Assembly: GCA_034509735.1 (NCBI GenBank)
Contig: JACGWO010000006.1
Span: forward strand, 8,447,001-8,511,000
Source: Sesamum alatum
Lineage: Eukaryota > Streptophyta > Magnoliopsida > Lamiales > Pedaliaceae
Direction of reading: 5' to 3'
Length of the DNA stretch: 64,000 nt
A model generated the notes under the pieces. The model was not told where the DNA came from and did no database searches. It worked only from the letters and a program-made list of their open reading frames with translations. This document shows positions 43,673 to 53,409 of the stretch, in pieces; the first letter of the stretch is position 1; the number at the start of each line of letters is the position of its first letter. The position numbers and the translations under genes were made by a program.

Positions 43673-45647
43673 TGTTAGAATAGGTGACCATGTAGCCAAT
43701 CTTGGCAGGCGAATTGTAACCTATGTCTAAACAATTTCAAGAATTTGATAAATCATTAATAAATAAGAAGTGAAATTCATTTCGCATTTACTTTGTTTGT
43801 GTTCACTTTATCTGCATTATATTTCTGTTCACTATGCAAACAAAGCCCACGGACTAAAAATACATTTCTGGGACTGAGACTACGCTTGGAGGTAAGTCCA
43901 TGAAATTAGTCCCGCTGAATCAGTCCGGAAATCTCCAAGTCAAGAAATCTCGAAACTGGGTACCGAGATTCCCCTTGAGACTTGCACTAAGTATCTGCTG
44001 TCGTATTTCATCAACGAGTGATGAAGGTCGTCTAAGCAGTGTTAGTGGGTTAGCCTGCTAGGGAGCAGCTGACTAAGGTGACTCGCGGGAACCGTCTTAC
44101 GGAGGACCTTGAGTAGGGTCGGTTAGGTATGACGTGTGTTCCCGGTTCCAACGGTATAGGTCAAGTCCTTTGACTTGAGGAACTACTGAGTTTACCTATA
44201 TATCAGGGTTGTATCTTAGATATGGTGAGAGATTGCCAAGAAGCACTTGAGTAGTCATAAGCCATGTCTAGTGCAACTTCGGTGTACAGAGTGATAGTAG
44301 TTTCCAAGAAAGGATCTGTCTCCTATCAAAAGGTATTGACAGTTGAGTCTCACAAATACTCTGTGTCTTGTCCCTAAAATCTGTGGCCACAGTAACTGAA
44401 CAGAAGGGAAGGTTTCCCTTGCGCGTTTAGTAAAGGACAGACCGACACTTAGATCCGAAATGGGTACCTGCATTTTCCGTGCCCTAGACCCTAAGTGGTG
44501 AGACCGTAGATGGAAGGACAAGTGTATTGTTAGAGCCTAAATGTTCATCCCCGTATATTCACCTAGTCTCTAGTGCCATGGACCGTTACTAGATGGCCAC
44601 CCATGGTAACGGGCGGATTCTAGGAATCCGACCAAGTCTAGCTGAAGGTGAACCTAAAGAGTCACACACAATCCGCACACATAAAGTATTTAATTTAGAA
44701 TTAAATATTTGGAGAAAAGGAATGATTAAATTGGATTTAATCGGGTCCTTAATTTTCTTGGAAAGAATTAATTCCTTTTATTAGATAAAAATGATTTATT
44801 TAATAAATTAGATTTATTAGAAAATTAATTTAATGGGCCTAGAATAAATATTTATATTTATTATATTTATTTATTGCCCTTGGAATATTTAAATAGGATT
44901 TAAATATTCCATTAAATTAATTGGAGGGTTGAGATTAAATGGAGAGATGGATGGCTAGGATTTATTTGACTAGGTCAAAGAACTACTTTGACTAGGTCAA
45001 AATCCTAGTCAAATTAGTCTTCCTAGAGTTGGAGTTTTAAGAGGATTAAATTCCTCCTCTATATATATTCCTAGCCCTTCACCTCTAGAAAGATGATGAA
45101 TCTCAACACACACACACACACACAAAAATCATGTGCTCTCTCCTCTGTCTCGTCCGCCTCTCTCTTCCTCTCTCCAAGAAAATTGTTCTTATTCTTTTGT
45201 GTTAACAATTGAACATAGGAGGATTGATCCCGTTAAATTAATAACGTAGATCCGTCCTCTCCAAAATACTTGTTCGTTTGCTAGCACGAAGTACAAGATA
45301 CGTGGACGGATTGCGTGTCACGATTTAGAGGATCTCCCATACGAGATCTTGGAGCAAATCGGGGAACAACGCGAGTACCGGTTAGAAGAGGAAAACGACA
45401 AACCGGTAGGTCTCTATTTACGTTTTCCGTCTTCTTTATTTTACAAATCCTATGGCCTCCATGATTGCATGTATGTTTATATTCATGAGATACACCAAAC
45501 ACCCAAGGATTTCAAGGGCACACCCCTTGAACGTGTTTTATTTTTAATACGTATTATGCATGTTTAAATTTTTGTTATTTAAATTATACCGCGCTTCTGC
45601 ATTCACGCTATTCTCGGGACGATCTACACGCCTACCCGAGGCTTTCA
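43673..45647 (+). mobile_element. Solo LTR (~2.0 kb) inside CACTA 2 TNP2
   Basis: 1975 bp, same family as 11042-13031: starts TGTTAGAATAGGTGACCATG and ends GAGGCTTTCA. The 5-bp flanks differ (GCCAT, AGCTC). Instead, about 97 bp of TNP2 sequence occurs on both sides (43571-43668 and 45648-45744) with roughly nine differences. Confidence 0.82.
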
Positions 45648-46433
45648 AGCTCATATTACGATTCGGGGCCCTATGATTATGTGTCTGGCTTGTCAGACCC
45701 TTTTTTTTATGTAGTTCATGCTGCGGACCAACCGTTGTGGAACGGTTGCACTACCTCTCAGTTGGCGTCAATTGCTTCTTTGGTGAATACCAAGGATGAA
45801 GGGGGTTCTTCCGAGCATACATATGATCGCTTGTGCCAGTGGGCTGATACTGTAATGCCCCGCGATCACACTTTCCTTACCGATTATTACAGTACGAAGA
45901 AATTGAAAAGAGAATTGGGTTTACCAGTTCAGAAGAATTGATGCGTGTAAAAACTGTTGAATACTGGAGGGCTACGTGTCGACCATAAGTGGACGAAGAA
46001 AAACATCTTTTGGGAGCTTGAATACTGGGAGGCGCATATGATACGACACAATCTTGATGTCATGCACATTGAGAAGAATGTGTTCAATAATATATTCAAT
46101 ATTGTGATGGACATCAAGGGAAAAACGAAGGACAATCTGAATGCACAGAAGGATCTCAAGATCATATGTAATCGACCGGAGCTTGAGGTGAACGAAAGGA
46201 GACCGAACGTGATGCCCAAAGCGGTATATATACTGACGAAGGATCAAAAGAAGAAGATATATGAGTGGATTCGTTGTCTTAGGTTTCCTGATGGATATGT
46301 CTCTAACTTGTCCCGCTGCATCGACATGAAGGAGTTAAGGATACACGGCATGAAGAGCCATGATTGTCATGTATTCATGCAGAAGTTGATTCCGGTTGCC
46401 CTCCGTGAAATGCAGCCTCCGCCGCAGCCTTAG
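45648..46433 (+). pseudogene. CACTA 2 TNP2, middle and C-terminal parts with internal deletion
   Basis: Resumes with GPYDYVSGLSDPFFYVVHAA, DQPLWNGCTTSQLASIASLV, DYYSTKKLKRELGLPVQK. A one-base insertion and then a jump near 45955 remove several hundred codons, including most of the Transposase_21 core. It continues DHKWTKKNIFWELEYWEAHM, IRHNLDVMHIEKNVFNNIF, MDIKGKTKDNLNAQKDLKII, LRFPDGYVSNLSRCIDMKEL and HGMKSHDCHVFMQKLIPVAL, which is the standard segment after the core. It ends in Pro-rich sequence. No active transposase can be made. Confidence 0.87.
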
Positions 46434-46478
46434 CCTCCCCCGCGTCAGCTTCCGCCGCCGTTCAACTACACCACTACC

Positions 46479-46517
46479 AAGTAGGGTTTTCAAAAACCCT
46501 ACTTTAATTTTTTTTTT
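46479..46517 (+). repeat. Hairpin followed by T-run
   Basis: AAGTAGGGTTTT, loop CA, AAAACCCTACTT: a 12-bp perfect stem at 46479-46504 followed by ten T at 46508-46517, just past the TNP2 relic. Confidence 0.75.
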
Positions 46518-46792
46518 CTATTTTTGTTTTGTGCAAATGCATGTAAGCATCTGGGTGTATTTTTTGTAATGTTAGTATGTAATTTTTCTTTAGTTTATGT
46601 AATGTTAGTCAATGTATTTTTTCTTTAATTTATGTAATTTCTGAAAATGCATGTAAATTTTTCTGTTGAATTTTTCTGTAATTTCTGTAAATTGATGTGT
46701 AAATATTGTATTTTCTTTAATTTATGTAAATTGTACTGTAATTTCTGTTGTGTAATTGTTGAATTTTCTGAATTAATTATGTAATTTCTGTA

Positions 46793-46937
46793 TATAGGAT
46801 AATTTTGATAATTTTCTGTAATATAAGATAATTTTAGTAATTTTCTATAATATAGGATAATTTTGGTAAATTTCTATAATATAGGATAATTTTGGTAAAT
46901 TTCTGTAATATAGGATAATTTTAGTAATTTTTTTTTA
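46793..46937. repeat. Five tandem ~29-bp repeats
   Basis: Unit TATAGGATAATTTTGGTAA plus TTTCTGTAA, starting near 46793, 46822, 46851, 46880 and 46909, in the AT-rich spacer between TNP2 and the TNPA-like gene. Confidence 0.8.
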
Positions 46938-47345
46938 ATTTTCACTAATTTTGAAAAAGAAAATCTATCAATTTAAAATATTTTATGTTATCTCTAACAA
47001 AAAAAAAATTTATTTATAAATAATTTCCGTCATTTATAAGTATTTTATGTTATTTCTTATAACAAATTATGTTATTTTTTAAAAAAATCTGAATTTAAAA
47101 AAATATATTTTGTCCAATTTAAAGATTTTTTTGACATTTATAAAATTATTTTTTGTTATTTTTTAAAAAAAAACCGTTATTTTCACTAATTTTGAAAATA
47201 AATATTTGTCATTTTAAAATATTTTATGTTATTTTTAACAATTTTTGTTATTTATAAATAATTTCCATCATTTATAAGTATTATATGTTAATTTTTAAAA
47301 TAAATTCTGAAATTTATAAAAAAAATTATTATTTTTGAAAAAATT
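46938..47345. repeat. Tandem duplication, period ~241 bp
   Basis: ATTTTCACTAATTTTGAAAA at 46938 and 47179, each followed by TTTAAAATATTTTATGTTAT and ATAATTTCC(G/A)TCATTTATAA. The second copy is shorter. Confidence 0.7.
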
Positions 47346-47570
47346 CTGACATTTTATAAATTATTATAATTACAATTATGTCAAAAGTTGGGACATAGTA
47401 ATCATTTTAGGCTTTAGGAAAAAAATTACGATTATAATGTATTAGACTAATAATTTAGATTATAACTTGTAAAGAAAATTCCAATAATCTATTATTTAAA
47501 AATTAAATTGATAGATATATTTTTTTAAAAATTCATACCACTAATATATTTTGAAAAAAACATGTAGATC

Positions 47571-49112
47571 ATGTCTAGTCAGGATTTTCCACCTCGAGGA
47601 GCCTGGACGTGGTCGCGGTCGTGGCTCAGCGGCCACACCGCTGATCGATGCTACTTCCCAAGGTGGGGAAGCAGTATCCCAACCACCACCCCCCCCCCCC
47701 AACCACCAGTGGCAGAGCAGCTAGCTGCAGCACCACGGTCGGATCAGCAGCCCGATCCATCTACTCCTCCACCTGTCCTAGAGGCTGCCGGACCATCTAC
47801 TCCTGCACCAGCGGTAGATCTGGCCCGTCCATGAGCTGCACCACCCCCATCACTCCCCCCACCATCCCCACGCCAGTATATCACCCTCGTCGACACTAGG
47901 TATATATATAGTTTTTAAATATTTCTATAATTTAAATTATTATTTTTATGTCACACTAATTATTGTATAATTTCAAGGCTGAGTGGAAGATACACGAGCG
48001 CATGTACGCGGTGGTGTGAGGACACTATCCCACCCTTGGGGCTGTTTGTGCCAGGTGCCGCCAGAGCACCAACATTTCTGGTTCAAGATCCTGAAGGTAA
48101 CATACTTTAATTTCAATTTAATGGTATCAATTAAATTTTTATATTAAATATTTTAATATTTTTTTTAGATCACGTATTGGTGGGATTGCGACGGCAAGTC
48201 CATGTTCAAAATCTTCCATGTGTTTGCGGGGAAGTTCCTCCGCAAGAAGTTCGTCCTCGCTATACAGTCTCTGGTGAAGCCCTCTGGCTGGCGAACAAAG
48301 TCTGGCGGCAACTCCTACTGTACTGGGACAACCAGGAGTTCAAGGACGAGTGCGCCAAGAATAAGGCCAACTAGTCCGCCAACCCAGCTGCATCCTCTAT
48401 TGTGTACCGCGGGGGGTTCTGCCTTCGTCGGGATGCACAAGAGGAAGATGGTAAGAAATTTTTTTTTTTAATAGTATTCATCATTATTAAATTAAAAATT
48501 GTAATAACTGTTCCCTTTTTTTTTTACAGGAGACGCAATTCGATCGGCCAGTCAAGCAGATGGAGTTATTCTCTAGATGCTACAAGAAGAAGGCCGACGG
48601 TGGTTGGAGCGGCCTGAGGGCAGCGGAGGTGGCGGTAAGCTTTGAATTACATTTTCAAATTTATCTTCTTTTAATGTTTGATAATAATAATAATAATGTA
48701 CTATTTTTGCAGGAGACGTTCCAGAAGTTGATGGAGGATCACCAGACTCAGGCCACGGCTGATCCTGGGGATCGTCCCGGCCGAATCGGAGGGCTCAGTA
48801 GCACAGACCAAGCAAGAGTTGTGTTTGGCTGCAGTCGGGGGCAAGAACAAGGGTCGGGTATTCGGTCTTGGTTCTGAGGCGCACGGCCTTAGCCAGACCT
48901 TTATCTCGCCATCACCACCGCCACCGCCAGTGTCGAACTTGGAGGATCGCATGGTCTGGCTAGAGGAGATGATGGTCGATATGATGGGTATGATGAAGAC
49001 CCTGCAGACCAACAACTCCGCTGCCGGCCCGTTATGGCCTCCGACAAACCCCCCCCCCCCCCAAGACGATGACGATATGGACCAGGACGAGAGGGGTGGG
49101 GTGTACATTTAA
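47571..49112 (+). pseudogene. CACTA 2 TNPA-like (Transposase_24) gene
   Basis: Plant Ptta/En/Spm-type protein. First part: MSSQDFPPRGAWTW, with an alternative frame GRGRGRGSAATPLIDATSQG, Gly/Arg- and Pro-rich. Near 47981 AEWKIHERMYAVV. Exon 48169-48450: DGKSMFKIFHVFAGKFLRKK in one frame and LWLANKVWRQLLLYWDNQEF in another, i.e. an internal frame shift. Exon 48530-48634: DRPVKQMELFSRCYKKKADG when frame is adjusted. Exon 48713-49112: GKNKGRVFGLGSEAHGLSQT and a heptad-like LEDRMVWLEEMMVDMMGMMK, ending ERGGVYI. Introns 48451-48529 and 48635-48712 have clean GT/AG ends. The family binds CACTA subterminal repeats; this copy needs frame corrections. Confidence 0.75.
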
Positions 49113-49309
49113 GATTTTTCTTAAACAATTTTTGTAATTAAATTGGATAATATTTTATTTAATTAGTTTTTATTTCCAAATTATGCATTTTTGATATTTA
49201 AATAATAATTATTTAACAAATTCAAAAATATTATTAATAATTAAATATATATTTTAATAATAATAATTATTATTATTATATAATTTTTTTTAATGATTCA
49301 TTTATTTAG

Positions 49310-50026
49310 GAACAATCCTTTAGACGGCTATGGATCTCATAAAAATCGACGTAACCGTTCCAACATATTACCGGTTTAATGAGCAGCGTTCCTAAAATCG
49401 CATAAAAAAGAATTCCAAATTACGGGCAGACCGTTCGTAAAATTAGTCCAAATTCAATGATTTCGTGGTATAGTTAGCATTCTAAATCGTATACCTAAAA
49501 CCGGTCCAAAAGTCTATTCCAAATAAAGATTACAAATTCATTCCTACGTTCCTTAGTAAAGTAGGTCTACGTGTGTTCCAATGAACGCTCCAAAATTTAT
49601 CCCCAAACTTATAGTGAACCGTTCCAATTTGTATTTCAGAATCAGTGCAGAAATGTATCTCCAATATATTCGGTCCGCTGCAATCCGTATTCCAATGACC
49701 ATTCCAATTTACGTGATTTACGTTACATGTGATCGTTCCAAATATTAGCGAGGTGTTCCAAATTCACAAAATATATATTCATACACACAAAGTAATTAGG
49801 AACAATTTCTACATTGTACGCCAAAAACAGTTCAATGAGGAACGGTTAAGCGAACTGTTCCTAAATATTAGGAACGCCTTAGTTCAACGGAAGGCTGGCC
49901 GTTTCATAACCGTTCCTAATTGAGGTCCAAAATCATCAAGTGATCTCTTTACCGTTCCAAATTCAAAAAAAAAAAAAAAAAAAAACCGTTCCTAAATCCG
50001 TTGCAATTCCAACATTTTTTGCAGTG
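49310..50026 (+). repeat. 3' subterminal repeats of CACTA 2
   Basis: Repeated ACCGTTCCAAAT, CCGTTCCTAA, GTTCCAAT motifs to the tip TTTTTTGCAGTG. An A-run at ~49967-49985 interrupts them. Confidence 0.8.
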
Positions 50027-50029
50027 ATA

Positions 50030-50451
50030 ACATATGTTAAGCACTAAATTTATTTTTACTGATCTAATTTATTTATTAATTAATAACTATGATATAATGA
50101 TACTTTAATGGTAAAAGTAGCAATTTATTGAATATTACACTAGTTACTCTTATATTTCATTTATTATATATGTAAGTACAAACTCACATGCATAAGTGTG
50201 TGAAACGTACAAGGATAAGTTTGGTTAAAAAAAATATTATATTTGACCTACAATAAGTCAATCAAGGGCAAAAAATGGATTTTCATTCAATCTTTTTGCT
50301 GATGTCAGCAAATTTTGTCAATTTTATTAATTGAATGATCTATTTGTTAGATAAAAAATAAAAGTAAAGGTATTAGGTGTAATTTCGCAAATTATAGAAG
50401 GTTTTACATATAATTAATACCAAACCTCAAGAAGAAAAGTGTAATTATCCC
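50030..50451. mobile_element. Right half of the MITE split by CACTA 2
   Basis: Partner of 41752-42174, ending with inverted GGGATAATTACACTTTTC and the TTAAAATA flank. Confidence 0.6.
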
Positions 50452-50459
50452 TTAAAATA

Positions 50460-51511
50460 TAATTTTATATTGTAAAATTCTTAAAAGGTGTATGTATATA
50501 TATGGGCAAAGCACTGAAATTTTTGGGGGATAATAATTTTGGTAGCATTGAAGTGTGTCAGCCTCTCATTGGAAATGGCTTTATAACTTATATATTCTGC
50601 AATCAACAACTACTTGAGTTAAAAGTACCTCATTCTCTGACACCTTATCAATGTGTGGTGTAATTTATATACAATTACATACATACATATGTACGTACAT
50701 ATATTTGTTTTTATTTTTCTTGGTGGAAAAGTGTTAAATCATTCTGGGGAACACGTTCGCTTTCTAGGGTACAGTAATAATTTTAAGGGTAAGTTACATC
50801 TATCTTCATGAGGTTTGACATAATTATAAATACCTTCTCGTTATTTGAAAAATTATAAAATACCCTATCGAGATTTGTAATTTTCAACCAAAGGCCTGAA
50901 ATTTCATTTTGCCCTTGAATTTTTTAGTTAGATTGGAGAAAAATGAGCCGAGGTAAATTGCTTTATTAACTCCTCTATGTAAAAACTTTAAGAGCCTCTC
51001 TCTGCGCGTTGTAGTTCAAAAAATTCAAAAGCACCTTTGTAGTTATATAAAAAAAATTATAAATCTCGAACTTTAATTATTTGTTACGCAATAAATTACT
51101 ATGATTTAAAAATCATAGTAAATCAATATTGCCTAGCACGATCAGATAAAATTGATGCATAAACTATATATTCATAAATGTTTGGGCCTCACTTGTATAA
51201 AAATAACTAATAGCCTTGCGGTCGTGGTTAATTAACATCCGTCATATTTACCTTTAAGTATGATAATTAATTATAATAAATAGTCATATTTTCTTAGTAG
51301 GAATGCTTATTTGCTGCTCTATTTTCAACAAATTTTGGTGTTCTAGCCACCACCGTCATATTCAATTATTTGTTCTGATTGATGAATATAATTTCATTCT
51401 TGTATTTGTGAGTAGTCGTGAGACACATGTATCACAGATGTGTCAGGAGTGGTTGACACAAACAATCTTATATAGGATATGCTTAAAATTAATACTACTA
51501 ATTAATTATCG
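50460..51511. other. Spacer with MITE relics
   Basis: No gene seen in 50460-50780. At 50790-51000 one arm of a MITE similar to the one split by the LINE (GAGGTTTGACATAATTATAA). At 51060-51300 a decayed CACTA-type MITE, its right end TTTTCTTAGTAGG. Confidence 0.4.
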
Positions 51512-51551
51512 GGTAAATTACAGTTACATTTTCTGAAATTTGGTATAAATT
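51512..51551. mobile_element. Left end of a MITE split by the LINE
   Basis: GGGTAAATTACAGTTACATT; the continuation and the other end lie at 57105-57490, whose inverted GAAGTTTGACATAATTATAA arm matches the family. Confidence 0.5.
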
Positions 51552-51567
51552 AAAAGTACTCCCTCAT
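51552..51567. repeat. LINE target-site duplication, left copy
   Basis: AAAAGTACTCCCTCAT, identical to 57089-57104. Confidence 0.9.
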
Positions 51568-51714
51568 CAAAAAGGTTTCTCATTGTCGCGTCTACTCTCT
51601 GGTGGTGCTATCGTGTCTGCTCTCTGGATGAGTGTGGTGTGCCTAGAATTTCCTAGGTTGATTTTAGTTCTGGCAATCTGTTGTTTTTGTTTCCTGCAGT
51701 GTGCTGGTTTTCGC

Positions 51715-52660
51715 ATGGAAATGGATTGTTTACGTCTGGATTTTGTTTTGTCCCTTACCAAAGAGGAGGCTGCGGGTGTCTGTATCCCCCAATCTGCATG
51801 GAATAAGGGCTATGGGGACTACTCGCTCACTCTCGTTGGACGACTATTATTGCATCGTTCGGTTCTTTTTGAGGAATTGAAAACCCGGTTAGTGGACCTG
51901 TTTCAGGCTGTCCGTGGTGTTTCGATCCGCAAAGTTTCCGATTCCCGTTCTTGTCTCACTTTTAATCACCCAGAGGACCTCCGCCGGATATTGGAGTTAC
52001 GTCCTTGGATTTTTGACAAGAACTTGATTGTCCTCCAACTATTCCCCCAAAAGAAAAATCCGTTGTTGGTAAATTTGGATTACTGTCCTTTTTCTTTCAT
52101 ATCCATGATCTCTTGTATGCTCAAATGAACTGTGGAAGTTGTTCGCCATATAGGGGTTGTTTGGGTTCATGGTTGGATGCAGATAAGGTGGCTCGAGATA
52201 TTGCGTGGTTTGACACTGGTTCGCATTAGGATCAAATCTCAATGTAACACGCCCACTGAAACGGGCCTTGAAGTTATATTCAGGGAGGGTGCTGAGTTGA
52301 CTGTGAGGATTCTCCTATGAACGATTACCAAATTTCTGTTACTTGTGCGGCAAACTGGGTCACATTTCTCGTTTCTGTGAATTACGTTTCCTTGAGTCTT
52401 TCTCTGATCCAGGTGAAAACACTCCGTATGGTGCTTGGTTGCGAGCGATTGGTCCGAATAAACGGTTAACTTCGACTTCTGATCTCATTAGACCCTACCT
52501 ATGTTTGGCGGTCCTCCCGTCGCTGGTTCTGGGGCTGCTGGGTCACGACGATGTCCCGGTATTTTTGGGGATTTCTGCCATATGCATGGTGATGCGTGTG
52601 TGCCTCCGCCGGCGGCGGTGCCAGTACTGTCAGTTTATGCGGAGGATTAGGAGCGGTTAA
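51715..52660 (+). pseudogene. LINE ORF1 (DUF4283 plus CCHC zinc knuckle)
   Basis: RNA-binding ORF1 of plant L1. From MEMDCLRLDFVLSLTKEEAA through YSLTLVGRLLLHRSVLFEEL and the DUF4283 hallmark LRRILELRPWIFDKNLIVLQ, LFPQKKNPLLVNLDYCPF. A frame change near 52080-52320 precedes the knuckle [19 protein letters not shown] (near 52330). The rest is unreliable. ORF1 proteins coat the LINE RNA. Confidence 0.85.
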
Positions 52661-53409
52661 TCCGTCCACGATAGTTACCCGAAACTCATGGAAGAGGGAA
52701 AGACTTTTCAGTTGAGAAGTTTGGTTGATGAATCAAGCTAGGACAGTGGGCCGCTTGTTAGGGGATTGCCAGATGGACATGGGCTTGGTGGGCTGGTCCA
52801 ACATGCACTTGGGAAAACGCCAATTTGTATAGAATCTCAGTTGGAAAGGGGCGACTTTACTAGGCCTCCGCGATTTCCTCTGGGGCCAGTCAACTCCGGT
52901 TGGGCCTGTTTTCTCCTGCTCAGGCCCGAATTGTTAGGTCCAAGAAATTACTAGGGGTTGGTGGTTCCACAGCTTATTCTGACTTGCTCCAAAAGTGTGG
53001 GTAGCAGCCGCGAGATTATCTCCTCTACTCTGATGAGGCGGTACTGTCACCACTGCTTCGCCGGACCGTTTGTCGGTCAGTGCTGAGGGGGGTGTAGCGT
53101 ATCTGGAACTGATCGACGTTCCTCTAGTGGACCAAATTAGGGATTCATGCAAGGGGGCTGAGTTCAATCGTGCCGTGTCTGGCATTGGTGTGCAGGGCCG
53201 TGAGCGCCGTCGAGGCCGAGGCAGCAGAGATGGCGGCGGATGTGGTTCTGGTTTGTGTGGGGATGTTGGTCGAGGCATGAAGCGTATTTTGGCCTCTTCG
53301 TTTTCTTTAGCCTCCTCCTCTCGCCCAAGTAAACGGTGCTGATTGATACAGATTCAGAGGCATTATCTTCTTCATCGGCGGAGGTTGCAATGCAACCCCG
53401 CCGGGAGCC

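Larger units (their letters stand above)
42175..50026 (+). mobile_element. CACTA (En/Spm) element 2, internally deleted
   Basis: 7852 bp. 5' tip CACTACAAAAAAAATGCGG; 3' tip inverted CACTGCAAAAAATGTTGG. Exact 3-bp duplication ATA on both sides (42172-42174 and 50027-50029). Subterminal GACCGTTCCAAA-type repeats fill 42200-42850 and 49310-50020. Gene order TNP2 then TNPA-like, both on the plus strand, both broken. A ~2-kb solo LTR sits in TNP2. It is inserted in a MITE (41752-50451). It could be mobilised only in trans. Confidence 0.92.

Noticed and set aside
46479..46517. Rho-independent terminator
   Set aside because: The window is plant nuclear DNA; bacterial-type termination does not apply.
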